Part shown: in pieces, positions 5,801 through 15,600 of the stretch
Layout of the letters: each line of letters begins with the position of its first letter
How positions within the stretch are numbered: position 1 is the stretch's first letter
Assembly: GCA_002400085.1 (NCBI GenBank)
Contig: DHEX01000086.1
Coordinates: forward strand, 4,848 to 31,848
Source of the DNA: Clostridiaceae bacterium UBA4839
GTDB lineage: Bacteria; Bacillota; Clostridia; Clostridiales; Caloramatoraceae
DNA: 27,001 nt
Direction of reading: 5' to 3'
The notes under the pieces: generated by a model
The model's database searches: none
What the model saw: only the letters and a program-made list of their open reading frames with translations
What the model was told of the DNA's origin: nothing
Position numbers and translations under genes: made by a program

Positions 5801-7435
5801 TTAATCCATGGCTGCAGTTGAAAGCGGCGGAACCACTTGAGTTTTTCTTGAAACTACACCAGGTAGATATATGCTGTTATTTTCGGAATTAATGTTAAAA
5901 GCTTTTGGTATCAATTCTTTTCTGCTTCCAACATAAAGTAGCTCAGAGCCTTCATTAATAATATCTGTAAGCATCAAAACCAATAAATCATAATCTTTAT
6001 CCTTGCATACTATTTTCATATACTCAATTATGGGTTCCTTCATTTTTTCTATGCTGCTTAAATCCATTGTGGTTACTTGTCCAATTCCAATTTTATATTT
6101 GCTAAGATTAAAATCTTTAAAATCCTGATAAAAGATTTCTTCAGGAGTTTTACCTTTAAGGGAAGTACCTGCTTTAAACATTTTTTGAGCAAAATCATCT
6201 ATATCAATGCCTGCTATTTCAGCTAATTTATTTGCAGTTATTTTGTCTACATGGGTTGAAGTTGGAGATTTAAACTTTAATGTATCTGAAAGTATTGCAG
6301 CACACATAAGTCCTGCAGTTTTCTTAGTTGGAGTAATGCTATTTTCAAAGTAAAGGTTTGCAATTATTGTTGCAGTGCTTCCAACGGGTCTGTTTATAAA
6401 GTAAATTGGTTTCTTTGTTTCAATATCGCCCACCCTGTGATGATCAATGATTTCTATAATATCTGCTTCTTCTATTCCATCTACAGATTGAGATTTTTCA
6501 TTGTGATCAAGCAGGATTACTTTCTTTTTATTTTGAGATATTAAATGGTATCTTGATATAAGTCCTTTAACTTTATTGTTGTCATCTACAACGGGATAGC
6601 TTCTGTATCTTGTCTGAAGCATTTTATCCTTAATTTCATCAATGAAATCATCTAAATTAAAACTTACAATTTTTTCTGTAGTCATTACATATTCTACAGG
6701 GACACTTTGACTTATTAACCTTGATGCTGTGTATGTGTCATAATTTGTAGTAATTAATATACAGTTTGATTCTTTTGCTTTGTCAAGAGTGCTTTTGCTG
6801 ATATTTGGATTTCCAGTTATTATTAAGACGTTTGCACCAAGTTCAATAGAAGCAATTTGCACATCTTCTCTATCTCCAGTAATAACAATATCATTTTTAC
6901 TGATAAAAGGCCCTAAGCTCTCAGTAGACATGGCGGTTATTACAACTTTACCCGAGGTATTTAACATCTGTTCGCATCCGAAAACAAGATTTCCATTTAT
7001 TGTTTCAATTATATTTTTTAAAGTGGTGTTACTTTTTGCTATCATATTGTTTTCATTTGTGTCCATATATTTTTTTGTAATATCTGATAAAGTAACAATT
7101 CCAATAAGCCTTTCATTTTTATCGACAATAGGAAGAGTTTTAATTTTATATTTTTGAATTATCATCCAAGCTGTTTTTATAGAAACATCTTTAGAAACAT
7201 GAACAGCTTTATCAATATTTAAATCACTGACCTGTGTTTTTACTGTTTCAATATATTCAGGAGCAGGAACATTGAAATATTTTAAAATAAATTCAGTTTC
7301 CTGATTTAATTTCCCCTGACGAACAGGAATATACTTATTTTCAAATTTGTTTTTGAATTCTGCATAGGCAATGCTTGAGCATATGGAGTCCGAATCAGGG
7401 TTTTTATGACCTGTTATATATACAGTTTCTGCCAT
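5801..7435 (-). CDS. ppaC: Manganese-dependent family II inorganic pyrophosphatase with CBS-DRTGG-CBS regulatory insert
   Basis: Hydrolyses pyrophosphate in the cytoplasm. In the 544-aa product, the DHH-type catalytic domain begins with GHKNPDSDS (His10, Asp14, Asp16), continues after the insert with LLDHNE (310-311) and DHH (331-333), and ends in a DHHA2 domain with the substrate-binding SRKTQ (529-533). Between the two parts lie CBS 1 (about 72-130), a DRTGG domain (about 130-245) and CBS 2 (about 250-305). Such inserts bind adenine nucleotides, and in known clostridial enzymes AMP/ADP inhibit and diadenosine polyphosphates activate. I choose ATG 7435 because GAGGTG lies 6 bases upstream; the frame runs 9 codons further. 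It has its own promoter (7474-7502), divergent from the Ca2+ ATPase gene. Confidence 0.93.
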   Translation of the reverse strand: MAETVYITGHKNPDSDSICSSIAYAEFKNKFENKYIPVRQGKLNQETEFILKYFNVPAPEYIETVKTQVSDLNIDKAVHVSKDVSIKTAWMIIQKYKIKTLPIVDKNERLIGIVTLSDITKKYMDTNENNMIAKSNTTLKNIIETINGNLVFGCEQMLNTSGKVVITAMSTESLGPFISKNDIVITGDREDVQIASIELGANVLIITGNPNISKSTLDKAKESNCILITTNYDTYTASRLISQSVPVEYVMTTEKIVSFNLDDFIDEIKDKMLQTRYRSYPVVDDNNKVKGLISRYHLISQNKKKVILLDHNEKSQSVDGIEEADIIEIIDHHRVGDIETKKPIYFINRPVGSTATIIANLYFENSITPTKKTAGLMCAAILSDTLKFKSPTSTHVDKITANKLAEIAGIDIDDFAQKMFKAGTSLKGKTPEEIFYQDFKDFNLSKYKIGIGQVTTMDLSSIEKMKEPIIEYMKIVCKDKDYDLLVLMLTDIINEGSELLYVGSRKELIPKAFNINSENNSIYLPGVVSRKTQVVPPLSTAAMD

Positions 7436-7473
7436 TACTATCACCTCGTTATATAAATACAAATATAAATGAT

Positions 7474-7502
7474 ATTATAGTGATATTTTAACGAGTTGTA
7501 AA
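7474..7502 (-). promoter_or_regulatory. Promoter of the pyrophosphatase gene
   Basis: On the minus strand: TTTACA (7497-7502), a 17-base spacer, TATAAT (7474-7479), leading to a start codon about 39 bases on. A 7-bp inverted repeat (CTCGTTA at 7445-7451 and TAACGAG at 7489-7495) flanks the -10 region and could be an operator. Confidence 0.72.
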
Positions 7503-7546
7503 TATAAATATAAATATAGTATTTGATTTTGATAGGGGTGATAAAA

Positions 7547-10165
7547 ATGAAACTTACAAATTATGAAATAATTAAAGAAGCAGATATTTATAAAGGACTT
7601 TCAAGTATTGAGGTTAAAAGAAGATTAAAAAAATATGGATATAATGAAATTGTGGGGAAGAAAAAAAAATCCCCATTTAAAGTTTTATTTGAGCAATTTA
7701 ATGATTTTATTGTGTGGGTTTTAATTGGGGCTACTTTAATATCTGCCTTCATGGGAGAAGCAGCTGATGCTATCACAATATTAATCATTATACTTTTAGA
7801 TGCTGTACTTGGATTTATTCAGGAATACAGGACAGAAAAATCTCTTGAAGCTTTAAAGGAGTTAGCTTCTCCTAATGCCAAGGTTATAAGGGATGGGAAA
7901 AAAGCAGCTGTGAAGGCAAAGGAAGTTGTAATTGGAGATATTTTAGTTTTAGAAAGCGGGGATAGGATCCCTGCAGATTCAATAGTAATTGGCGGAAAGA
8001 ATATTGAAAGTGATGAATCTATATTAACAGGAGAATCAGTACCTATCCATAAAAAGCTTTTAAATAAGGGGAACAAGCCTAAAACAGAAAATTTTTTATA
8101 TATGGGCTGTACAATTACAAAAGGCTCAGGATTGGCACTTACAGCTGCTACTGGAATGAACACTGAAGTAGGTAAAATAGCAAATATGCTGGATGATATA
8201 GAGGATAGTGAAACGCCGCTGCAAAAGAAATTAAATGAATTTGGGAAGGTACTAGTAATAGGGTGTATTGCTATTTGTGCAGTAGTTTCAATTATGGGAA
8301 TTATAAGGGGAGAAGATGCTTACACAATGTTTATGACAGGTGTAAGCCTTGCAGTAGCAGCTATACCAGAAGGATTGCCTGCAGTTGTAACTGTATCTTT
8401 AGCTATTGGTGTTCAAAAGATGATGAAAAAGAATGCCTTAGTTAGAAAGCTTCCTGCTGTTGAAACTTTAGGGTGTACAAATGTAATTTGCTCAGATAAA
8501 ACAGGAACTTTAACTCAAAATAAAATGACTGTTAAAAAAATTTATACATATAGCAGCTATTATGATGTTGGCGGCGGTGGTTATGATCTTAAAGGGGAAA
8601 TAAAAAGCTCCAGCAGTAAAATAAATGATAGAAATAATCTTTCTTTAAAAAAACTTTTGGAGGGATGCTTGCTATGTAATAATGCCGAATATGATGGAGT
8701 TAAATTCAATGGGGATCCTACAGAAATAGCATTATTAGTTTTAGCCTATAAGGCAGGGGTTAGAAAGGAAAAAATAAATAAGGAAATAAAGATGATTAAT
8801 GAATATCCATTTGATTCAGATAGAAAGATGATGTCTATAGTATGCAGGTATGGAAATGATACATATATGTTTTCAAAAGGTGCTGTAGAAAATGTATTAA
8901 ATAAAAGCAGCAGGCTCTTAATAGAGAATGAAGAAAAACATTTAACTGAGCCTTATTATCAAAAAATAATGGAAAGCAATAATGAAATGGCTAAATCTGC
9001 ATTAAGGGTGATTGCCTTTGCTTATAAAAAAATAGAAGGTAATGATTACAATGAGGATAACCTTATATTTACAGGGCTTTGCGGAATGATTGATCCGCCT
9101 CGCAAAGAGGTAAAAGATGCCATAGCTGAATGTAAAATAGCAGGCATAACACCTGTTATGATTACAGGCGATCATAAATTAACTGCACAGGCTATAGCAA
9201 AACAAATAAAGCTTATGGATAATGACAGCATTGTAGTTACAGGACAAGAACTTGATAAAATGTCTGATAAGGATTTATATGAAAAAATTGATAATATAAG
9301 AGTGTTTGCAAGGGTAAACCCTTCACATAAGTATAGAATAGTAAAATGTTTTAAAAGTAAAGGTTATGTAGTGGCTATGACTGGTGATGGTGTAAATGAT
9401 GCACCTGCTGTTAAAGAAGCAGACATAGGAATAGCAATGGGGCAGTCGGGTACAGATGTTACAAGGGAAGCTTCATCTATGATATTATTGGATGATAACT
9501 TTACTACTATAGTTTCAGCAGTACAAGAGGGAAGGGCAATATATGACAACATCAGGAAGTTTATCAGATATTTACTTTCATGCAATATAGGAGAGGTGCT
9601 GACAATGTTTTTAGCATCTGTTTTAAGTCTTCCTGTGCCGCTTTATCCAATTCAAATATTACTTGTAAATCTTGCCACAGATGGGCTGCCTGCTATGGCA
9701 CTTAGTTTTGAGCCTGCAGAAGATGATATTATGATGCGAAAGCCAAGGGGAAAAGATGAAAGTATATTTTCTTATGGACTTAATTTGCGCATTATTTTTA
9801 GGGGGATATTAATTGGAATTTGCACAATACTATCCTATGTTATTTCTTTAGCTGTTTTTAAAGATGAAATAGAATGTGCAAGAACTGTAGCCCTTTGTAC
9901 ACTGATAATGTCACAGCTGTTTCATGTTTTCGAATGTAAATCTGAATATCAATCTATTTTTAAAGTGGGCATTTTAAATAACATTTATTTGATTCTTGCT
10001 GTAATGGCTTCAATAATAATGGTTTTCTTTGCAGTATATTATCCTTATTTTCAAAATATCTTTCATACTGTGGGAATAAATTTTGAGCACTGGGTTTTAG
10101 TATTTATTTTTTCCAGCATTATATCCCTTATATCCAGCCTTTTCTGGTTTGGAAAGAAAAAATAA
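7547..10165 (+). CDS. Calcium-transporting P-type ATPase (type IIA, SERCA-like)
   Basis: Pumps Ca2+ out of the cytoplasm using ATP. The 872-aa protein has the full P-type set: TGES in the actuator domain (about 161-164), phosphorylated Asp317 in SDKTGTLT, the nucleotide-domain FSKGA, MITGDH, and TGDGVNDAP in the hinge. Calcium-site residues match the SERCA pattern: Glu in PEGLP (M4), Asn/Glu in SCNIGEV (M5) and Asn/Asp in NLATDGLP (M6). About ten membrane segments are visible, including four after the last hinge motif. ATG 7547 is preceded by AGGGGTGAT; an upstream TTG in frame has no such support. It resembles the bacterial YloB/LMCA1 group. A minor doubt is whether other divalent ions are also carried. 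Confidence 0.93.
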   Translation: MKLTNYEIIKEADIYKGLSSIEVKRRLKKYGYNEIVGKKKKSPFKVLFEQFNDFIVWVLIGATLISAFMGEAADAITILIIILLDAVLGFIQEYRTEKSLEALKELASPNAKVIRDGKKAAVKAKEVVIGDILVLESGDRIPADSIVIGGKNIESDESILTGESVPIHKKLLNKGNKPKTENFLYMGCTITKGSGLALTAATGMNTEVGKIANMLDDIEDSETPLQKKLNEFGKVLVIGCIAICAVVSIMGIIRGEDAYTMFMTGVSLAVAAIPEGLPAVVTVSLAIGVQKMMKKNALVRKLPAVETLGCTNVICSDKTGTLTQNKMTVKKIYTYSSYYDVGGGGYDLKGEIKSSSSKINDRNNLSLKKLLEGCLLCNNAEYDGVKFNGDPTEIALLVLAYKAGVRKEKINKEIKMINEYPFDSDRKMMSIVCRYGNDTYMFSKGAVENVLNKSSRLLIENEEKHLTEPYYQKIMESNNEMAKSALRVIAFAYKKIEGNDYNEDNLIFTGLCGMIDPPRKEVKDAIAECKIAGITPVMITGDHKLTAQAIAKQIKLMDNDSIVVTGQELDKMSDKDLYEKIDNIRVFARVNPSHKYRIVKCFKSKGYVVAMTGDGVNDAPAVKEADIGIAMGQSGTDVTREASSMILLDDNFTTIVSAVQEGRAIYDNIRKFIRYLLSCNIGEVLTMFLASVLSLPVPLYPIQILLVNLATDGLPAMALSFEPAEDDIMMRKPRGKDESIFSYGLNLRIIFRGILIGICTILSYVISLAVFKDEIECARTVALCTLIMSQLFHVFECKSEYQSIFKVGILNNIYLILAVMASIIMVFFAVYYPYFQNIFHTVGINFEHWVLVFIFSSIISLISSLFWFGKKK

Positions 10166-10231
10166 ACTCCACCTTATAAAAGTGGAGTCTTGAGAATAAA
10201 TAAAATCACTGATAATCAGTGATTTTATTCT
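10166..10231. terminator. Two hairpins between the ATPase gene and the convergent 142-aa gene
   Basis: Hairpin 1 (10166-10188): ACTCCAC/GTGGAGT, directly after the stop codon but without a T run. Hairpin 2 (10202-10226): AATCACTGA/TCAGTGATT flanked by A and T runs, usable from both sides. The second one touches the stop codon of the convergent gene. Confidence 0.75.
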
Positions 10232-10658
10232 ATTTAATATATTGTCTTTGCTTAGTTCTTTGAATTTTTTGATCCATAGGTACTAAATCTATTTTAGTAG
10301 TTAAATTTCTGACATTCAATATTGAAATAGCAGCTTCTTGCTGTTCTTTCTTTTCTTCCTTGCCTTCCTTAGGCTTTTTAGGTTTTAGCCCTTGGACTAT
10401 TACCATATTCCCCTGATTCAAAGGAATAAATTTAGGCTTTTTAAACCATTTTTTCCTTTTAAACTGACATTTTACTACTGATTTACTTCTTTCTGGCTTA
10501 ACCAATATATCCACTATAATAATATGATAAATCCAAAGTATTGTTTTGGTTGCAGTTTTTATACTTAATACGTGACCCTGAATCTGAGTTAGTCTATCAC
10601 CATATTTTTGTATATAGGCTTCAGAATATTTTTTGGCCATTGACTCTTTAAAGCCCAT
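10230..10658 (-). CDS. Uncharacterised small basic protein
   Basis: I do not recognise a named family. The 142-aa product has a helical, charged start (GFKESMAKKYSEAYIQKYG). A beta-rich middle follows (about 25-95) with alternating hydrophobic residues and basic turns, in a pattern like an OB-fold (QGHVLSI ... GNMVIVQGL). A Lys/Glu-rich loop (about 93-110) precedes a last strand pair (ISILNVRNLTTKI). There is no signal peptide or membrane segment. A nucleic-acid or ribosome-related role would fit the charge, but this is a guess. AAGGGGAT 8-9 bases before the ATG supports the start. It is a single-gene unit with a terminator shared with the ATPase gene. Confidence 0.72.
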   Translation of the reverse strand: MGFKESMAKKYSEAYIQKYGDRLTQIQGHVLSIKTATKTILWIYHIIIVDILVKPERSKSVVKCQFKRKKWFKKPKFIPLNQGNMVIVQGLKPKKPKEGKEEKKEQQEAAISILNVRNLTTKIDLVPMDQKIQRTKQRQYIK

Positions 10659-10823
10659 GATTCTATCCCCTTTACTATAGTATTTATTATAAATATAATA
10701 TCATTTAACATTATAACATATTTTAGTAGAGTAAAAAGGTAATTTTAAAATAATTTTGGTCTTTATAGTTTAACCCTTAGAGCTTCTTTGTAAAGGTCAA
10801 AATGAATGGAATATATTAACTAA

Positions 10824-11921
10824 TTATACATTGAATCTAAATAAAACTGTATCTCCATCTTTCATTACATAATCTTTTCCTTCAGATCTCATAAGACCTT
10901 TTTCTTTTGCTGCAGCTTCAGAGCCGCAAGCAATTAAATCTTCATAACTGATTACTTCTGCTCTTATAAAGCCTCTTTCCATGTCTGAATGAATTTTTCC
11001 TGCTGCTTCAGGAGCCTTTGTTCCATTTGTAATTGTCCAAGCTCTTACTTCTTTAGGACCAGCAGTTAAAAAGCTTATAAGTCCTAAAAGCTTATAACTT
11101 GATTTTATCAGCCTATCAAGACCGGGCTCTTTAATTCCATAATCATTTAAGAACTCTTTTTTCTCTTCTCCCTCAAGTGCGGATATATCCTCTTCAAGCT
11201 TTGAGCATATTGGTATAACTTCTGAACCTTCATTTTTAGCATATTCTTCAATTTGCTTTACAAATTCGTTATTTTCATATCCATTTATAACGTCATCTTC
11301 AGCAACATTTGCTACATATAAAACAGGCTTTGAAGTAAGAAGGAAATACTGCTTTAACATATTTTTTTCATCATCAGTCATGTCCATAGTTCTTGCAGGC
11401 TTTCCATCTTCAAGGTGTTTCATTAATCTTTCCATAAATGAAAGCTCTTCCTGGAGTTTTTTATCACCAGAACGTACATTTTTCTTTGCTTTATCTATTC
11501 TTTTTTCAAGAGTTTCCATATCTGCAAATATTAGTTCGAGATTTACTGTTTCTATATCCCTTATAGGATTTATCGTACCATCAACATGAACTATATTCGA
11601 ATCTTCAAAACATCTAACAACATGAATAATTGATTCAGCTTCTCTTATATGGGATAAAAACTTATTTCCAAGACCTTCGCCTTTACTGGCTCCTTTAACT
11701 AGCCCTGCTATGTCACAGAATTCTATTACAGCTGGAGTTACTTTTTCAGGCTTATACATGGATGAAAGTACATCCAATCTTTTATCTGGAACTGCAACTA
11801 CGCCTACGTTAGGTTCTATTGTACAAAATGGATAATTAGCTGCCTCAGCACCTGCCTGTGTGATTGCATTAAAAAGCGTGCTTTTGCCAACATTCGGAAG
11901 GCCAACTATTCCTAATTTCAT
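10824..11921 (-). CDS. ychF: Redox-responsive ATPase YchF (OLA1 family)
   Basis: A translation-factor-class (TRAFAC/Obg) P-loop protein that binds ATP rather than GTP and associates with ribosomes. Its 365 aa are the usual length. Visible motifs are the P-loop GLPNVGKS (7-14), DIAGLVKGASKGEGLG (switch 2 / G3), NVAEDD in place of the GTP-specifying NKxD, a coiled-coil arm (about 135-185) and the C-terminal TGS domain (about 280-365, TAGPKEVRAW to VLFRFNV). GAGGT 9 bases before the ATG supports the start. It stands alone between the 142-aa gene and a REP pair. The family is certain; its exact cellular role is not. Confidence 0.95.
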   Translation of the reverse strand: MKLGIVGLPNVGKSTLFNAITQAGAEAANYPFCTIEPNVGVVAVPDKRLDVLSSMYKPEKVTPAVIEFCDIAGLVKGASKGEGLGNKFLSHIREAESIIHVVRCFEDSNIVHVDGTINPIRDIETVNLELIFADMETLEKRIDKAKKNVRSGDKKLQEELSFMERLMKHLEDGKPARTMDMTDDEKNMLKQYFLLTSKPVLYVANVAEDDVINGYENNEFVKQIEEYAKNEGSEVIPICSKLEEDISALEGEEKKEFLNDYGIKEPGLDRLIKSSYKLLGLISFLTAGPKEVRAWTITNGTKAPEAAGKIHSDMERGFIRAEVISYEDLIACGSEAAAKEKGLMRSEGKDYVMKDGDTVLFRFNV

Positions 11922-12030
11922 GAAAATCTACCTCACTTTAGCTTATATTTAACAATTTGATTATAAACCATCAAGGGTTAGGGCGCAAGACTTCTTGTAA
12001 TGGAGAATGGAGAATGAAGAATTTAAAATG

Positions 12031-12105
12031 GTAGGGAGCGGTCTTGACCGTTCCGTCCCCACGATCCCGTGCATTGCCTAGCGGAATGGTCAAGACCGTT
12101 CCCTC
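12031..12105. repeat. REPIN upstream of ychF and PFOR
   Basis: Left arm 12033-12053 (GGGAGCGGTCTTGACCGTTCC, GTAG at the foot) and right arm 12083-12103 (GGAATGGTCAAGACCGTTCCC). The 29-base spacer differs from that of the 3.3-4.0 kb pairs, which points to a separate insertion. Confidence 0.85.
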
Positions 12106-12154
12106 GTATAATGTAGTTAAACAATTTGATAGAGAATGTAAATAATATATTTCC

Positions 12155-12256
12155 AAATCCTACTAAAGATCAGCTAATCTGTAATGAGCAGGGATATCAG
12201 TTTGGGGATACATTGATGCAAATCCGATGCTATGACATGACGATTGTTATTATTAG
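12155..12256 (+). pseudogene. Remnant of RAYT transposase 3' end, plus strand
   Basis: Reads as decayed KSYYDHIIRNEQEYQ ... DTN ... HDDCYY followed by TAG at 12254-12256. It is longer than the remnants at 249, 3541 and 4452 because it keeps the KSYYDH codons. It lies 3' of the REP pair, the same relative order as in the main array, but on the other strand and 8 kb away. Confidence 0.78.
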
Positions 12257-12306
12257 AAATTTGCAATATAGTGAATATATATAATAAGGTAGTAATAAAT
12301 ATACAT

Positions 12307-12378
12307 AAAATATTATTATTGCAGAAAATAATAATATTTTTATATAACATTCATAAAAAATGATTGTTATATAAAAAT
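12307..12378. repeat. Two overlapping long AT-rich hairpins
   Basis: Hairpin 1: AAAATATTATTATT (12307-12320) and its exact complement (12327-12340), 6-base loop. Hairpin 2: ATTTTTATATAACA (12336-12349) and its exact complement (12365-12378), extended inward by four more pairs after a mismatch. The two stems share bases 12336-12340, so both cannot be fully formed at once. They lie about 190 bases upstream of the PFOR promoter. Confidence 0.7.
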
Positions 12379-12569
12379 GTGAGAAATGCAAATCGAAGAA
12401 AGTTTTGGAATAAATAATATTGCATTATATTGTTACACAATAAAATTGTTTCTGTTATATATGCGAATAAATTGGGTATTTAAATAAACAATAATGGTGA
12501 CTTTTAAGTAAAATTTAAAATTATTATGTATAAATAGATAAAAAAATAATATATAACCCTTTTTTTCTA

Positions 12570-12598
12570 TTGATACTTATCCATATGCGTTGTAGAAT
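12570..12598 (+). promoter_or_regulatory. Promoter of the PFOR gene
   Basis: TTGATA (12570-12575), 17-base spacer, TAGAAT (12593-12598): a near-consensus sigma-A promoter. The predicted start of transcription is about 12605, giving a short leader before the ribosome binding site AAGGAAGGG. Confidence 0.8.
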
Positions 12599-12631
12599 AA
12601 TAGTAGATAATTAATGGAAGGAAGGGTTAAA

Positions 12632-15600
12632 ATGGCTAAAATTATGAAGACTATGGACGGGAATGAAGCAGCAGCTCATGTAGCTTATGCATTTACTGAA
12701 GTTGCTGCCATATATCCTATAACACCGTCCTCACCTATGGCCGAGCACATTGATGAATGGAGCTCAAAAGGAAGAAAAAATCTTTTCGGACAACAAGTAA
12801 AAGTAGTAGAAATGCAATCAGAAGCAGGAGCTTCAGGTGCTGTACATGGTTCACTTCAAAGTGGAGCATTAACTTCAACATTTACAGCTTCTCAAGGACT
12901 GCTGCTTATGATACCAAATATGTACAAAATAGCAGGAGAATTATTACCTGCAGTTTTCCATGTCAGTGCAAGAGCACTTGCTACTAATGCACTTTCAATA
13001 TTTGGAGATCATCAGGATGTAATGGCCTGCAGACAGACAGGATTTGCAATGCTTGCATCAAACAGCGTTCAGCAAGCTATGGACTTAGCTGCAGTAGCAC
13101 ATCTTTCAGCTATTAAAGGAAGAGTACCATTCTTACATTTCTTTGATGGATTTAGAACTTCACATGAATATCAAAAAATTGAAGTCTTAGATTATGCTGA
13201 TTTAAAAAAGCTTATTGATATGGATGCAGTTAAAGCATTTAGAGAAAGAGCTTTAAAACCAGAAAATCCTGCAACAAGAGGAACAGCTCAAAATCCTGAT
13301 ATTTATTTCCAAGGAAGAGAAGCTGCAAACAAATACTATGATGCAATTCCAGAAATAGTTGAACACTATATGAATGAAATAAACAAGATTACTGGAAGAA
13401 ACTATTCATTATTTAATTACTATGGAGCAAAAGATGCTGAATATGTAATCATTGCAATGGGATCTGTATGTGATACTATTGAAGATACAGTTGATTACTT
13501 AAATAAGAAAGGAGAAAAGGTTGGACTCCTTTCAGTTCATCTATATAGACCATTTGCAATAGATAAATTCTTAAAAGCAATTCCAAAGACAGTAAAGAAA
13601 ATTGCTGTACTTGATAGAACTAAAGAACCTGGTGCAGCTGGAGAGCCTTTATATGAAGATGTAAGAACTGCATATTATGATGTAAAGGACAAGCCTGTTA
13701 TAGTTGGTGGAAGATATGGACTTGGATCAAAGGATACAACACCAGCACAAATTATTTCTGTATATGAAAACTTAAAGATGAATGAATCAAAGAATCATTT
13801 TACAGTTGGAATTGTTGATGATGTTACATTCACTTCACTTCCAAAGCATGAAGAAATAGATGTTACACCAAAAGGAACTATTTCATGTAAATTCTTTGGA
13901 CTTGGATCTGATGGAACAGTTGGAGCAAACAAGAGCTCTGTAAAGATTATTGGAGATAAGACTGATATGTATGCTCAGGCATACTTTGCATATGACTCAA
14001 AGAAATCCGGCGGAGTTACAATATCACATTTAAGATTTGGTCACAAGCCAATTAAGTCACCTTATCTTATAATGAATGCAGATTTTATAGCCTGCCATCA
14101 GCCAACTTATGTTAATAAGTATGATCTTCTTGATGGACTTAAGAAAAATGGCACATTCCTTCTAAATTCATACTGGACGCCAGAGGAATTAGAAGAAAAG
14201 CTGCCTGCAAGCATGAAGAGATACATTGCACAAAATAACATCAATTTCTATACAATTAATGCTATTGAAATTGCAAGGAAGATAGGACTTGGCGGAAGAA
14301 TTAACATGATAATGCAAACTGCTTTCTTCAAGCTTGCTGATATTATTCCATTTGAAGATGCAGTTAAGTATTTAAAAGAATCTGTTGTTAAAAACTATGG
14401 ACTTAAGGGTGAAAAAGTTGTTAATATGAACAATGCAGCCATAGATGCAGCAGCCGATGCACTTGTTAAAGTGAATGTTCCAGAAAGCTGGAAGAATGCA
14501 AAGGATACTGCAGTAGAAGAGAAAGAAGTTCCAGCATTTATAAAGGATATATTAATGCCAATGAACAGCTTAAAGGGAGACGATCTTCCTGTTTCAAAGC
14601 TTGTTGACCATGTTGATGGAACATTCCCACATGGAACTGCAAGATATGAAAAGAGAGCTATTGCTGTTACTGTCCCTGAATGGGATGCGGACAAGTGTAT
14701 ACAATGTAACCAGTGTTCATTTATATGCCCTCATGCAGTAATAAGACCATTCCTTCTTACTGATGAGGAATTAAAAGCTGCTCCAAAGGGATTTAAAGCT
14801 GTAAAGGCTATTGGAGGAAAGGCATTTGAAGGATTGAACTTTACAATACAGGTAAGCGTTGAGGATTGTACAGGATGTGGAAACTGTGCTGATGTTTGTC
14901 CATCAAATAAGGGCAAAGCTCTTGTTATGAAGCCAATTGGCGGACAAATGCATGAAGCAGAAAACTTTAAATATGCATTTGAATTACCACATAAAACAAA
15001 TCCAATGTCAACAGGAACTGTTAAAGGAAGCCAGTTTGAACAGCCACTGCTTGAGTTCTCAGGAGCTTGTGCTGGATGTGGAGAAACTCCATATGTAAAG
15101 GTTATAACTCAGCTATTTGGAGATAGAATGTCCATAGCAAATGCAACTGGATGTTCATCAATTTGGGGAGCAAGTGCTCCATCAACTCCATACTGCAAAA
15201 ATTATGCAGGACATGGACCGTCATGGGCTAACTCCTTATTTGAAGATAACGCAGAATATGGACTTGGAATGTACACAGGTACTAAGCATATAAGAGCAAG
15301 AGTTATAGACCTTGTAAATGAACTTAGTGCAAAATCATCCAATGAAGCTTTAAAGAAAGAAATTGAAAACTATATGGCAAAGAAAGATGACAGCAATGAA
15401 ACAAGAAAGGCTTCAGATGAATTAATAAAGGCTCTTGAAGCTTACAAGCCAGAAAATGATGAATTAAAGGAAATCACTGCTGAATTATTAGAGAAGAAAG
15501 ATTTCTTTACAAAGAGATCACAATGGATAATAGGCGGAGATGGATGGGCATATGATATCGGATACGGTGGACTTGACCATGTACTTGCCAGCGGAGAAAA

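Larger units (their letters stand above)
11922..12631. other. Gene-free stretch upstream of the PFOR gene
   Basis: It contains no gene. It holds a REP pair (12031-12105), a plus-strand RAYT 3' remnant (12155-12256), two overlapping AT-rich hairpins (12307-12378) and a promoter (12570-12598). The roughly 190 bases between hairpins and promoter are AT-rich without further structure that I can see. Confidence 0.75.

Noticed and set aside
6780..7157. Open frame opposite the pyrophosphatase gene, and similar frames opposite the ATPase, PFOR and che genes
   Set aside because: They lie wholly inside strongly supported genes, lack ribosome sites and family features, and mirror the codon pattern of the real gene.
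11971..12156. 61-codon open frame on the minus strand
   Set aside because: It is a translation of the REP pair and its flanks.
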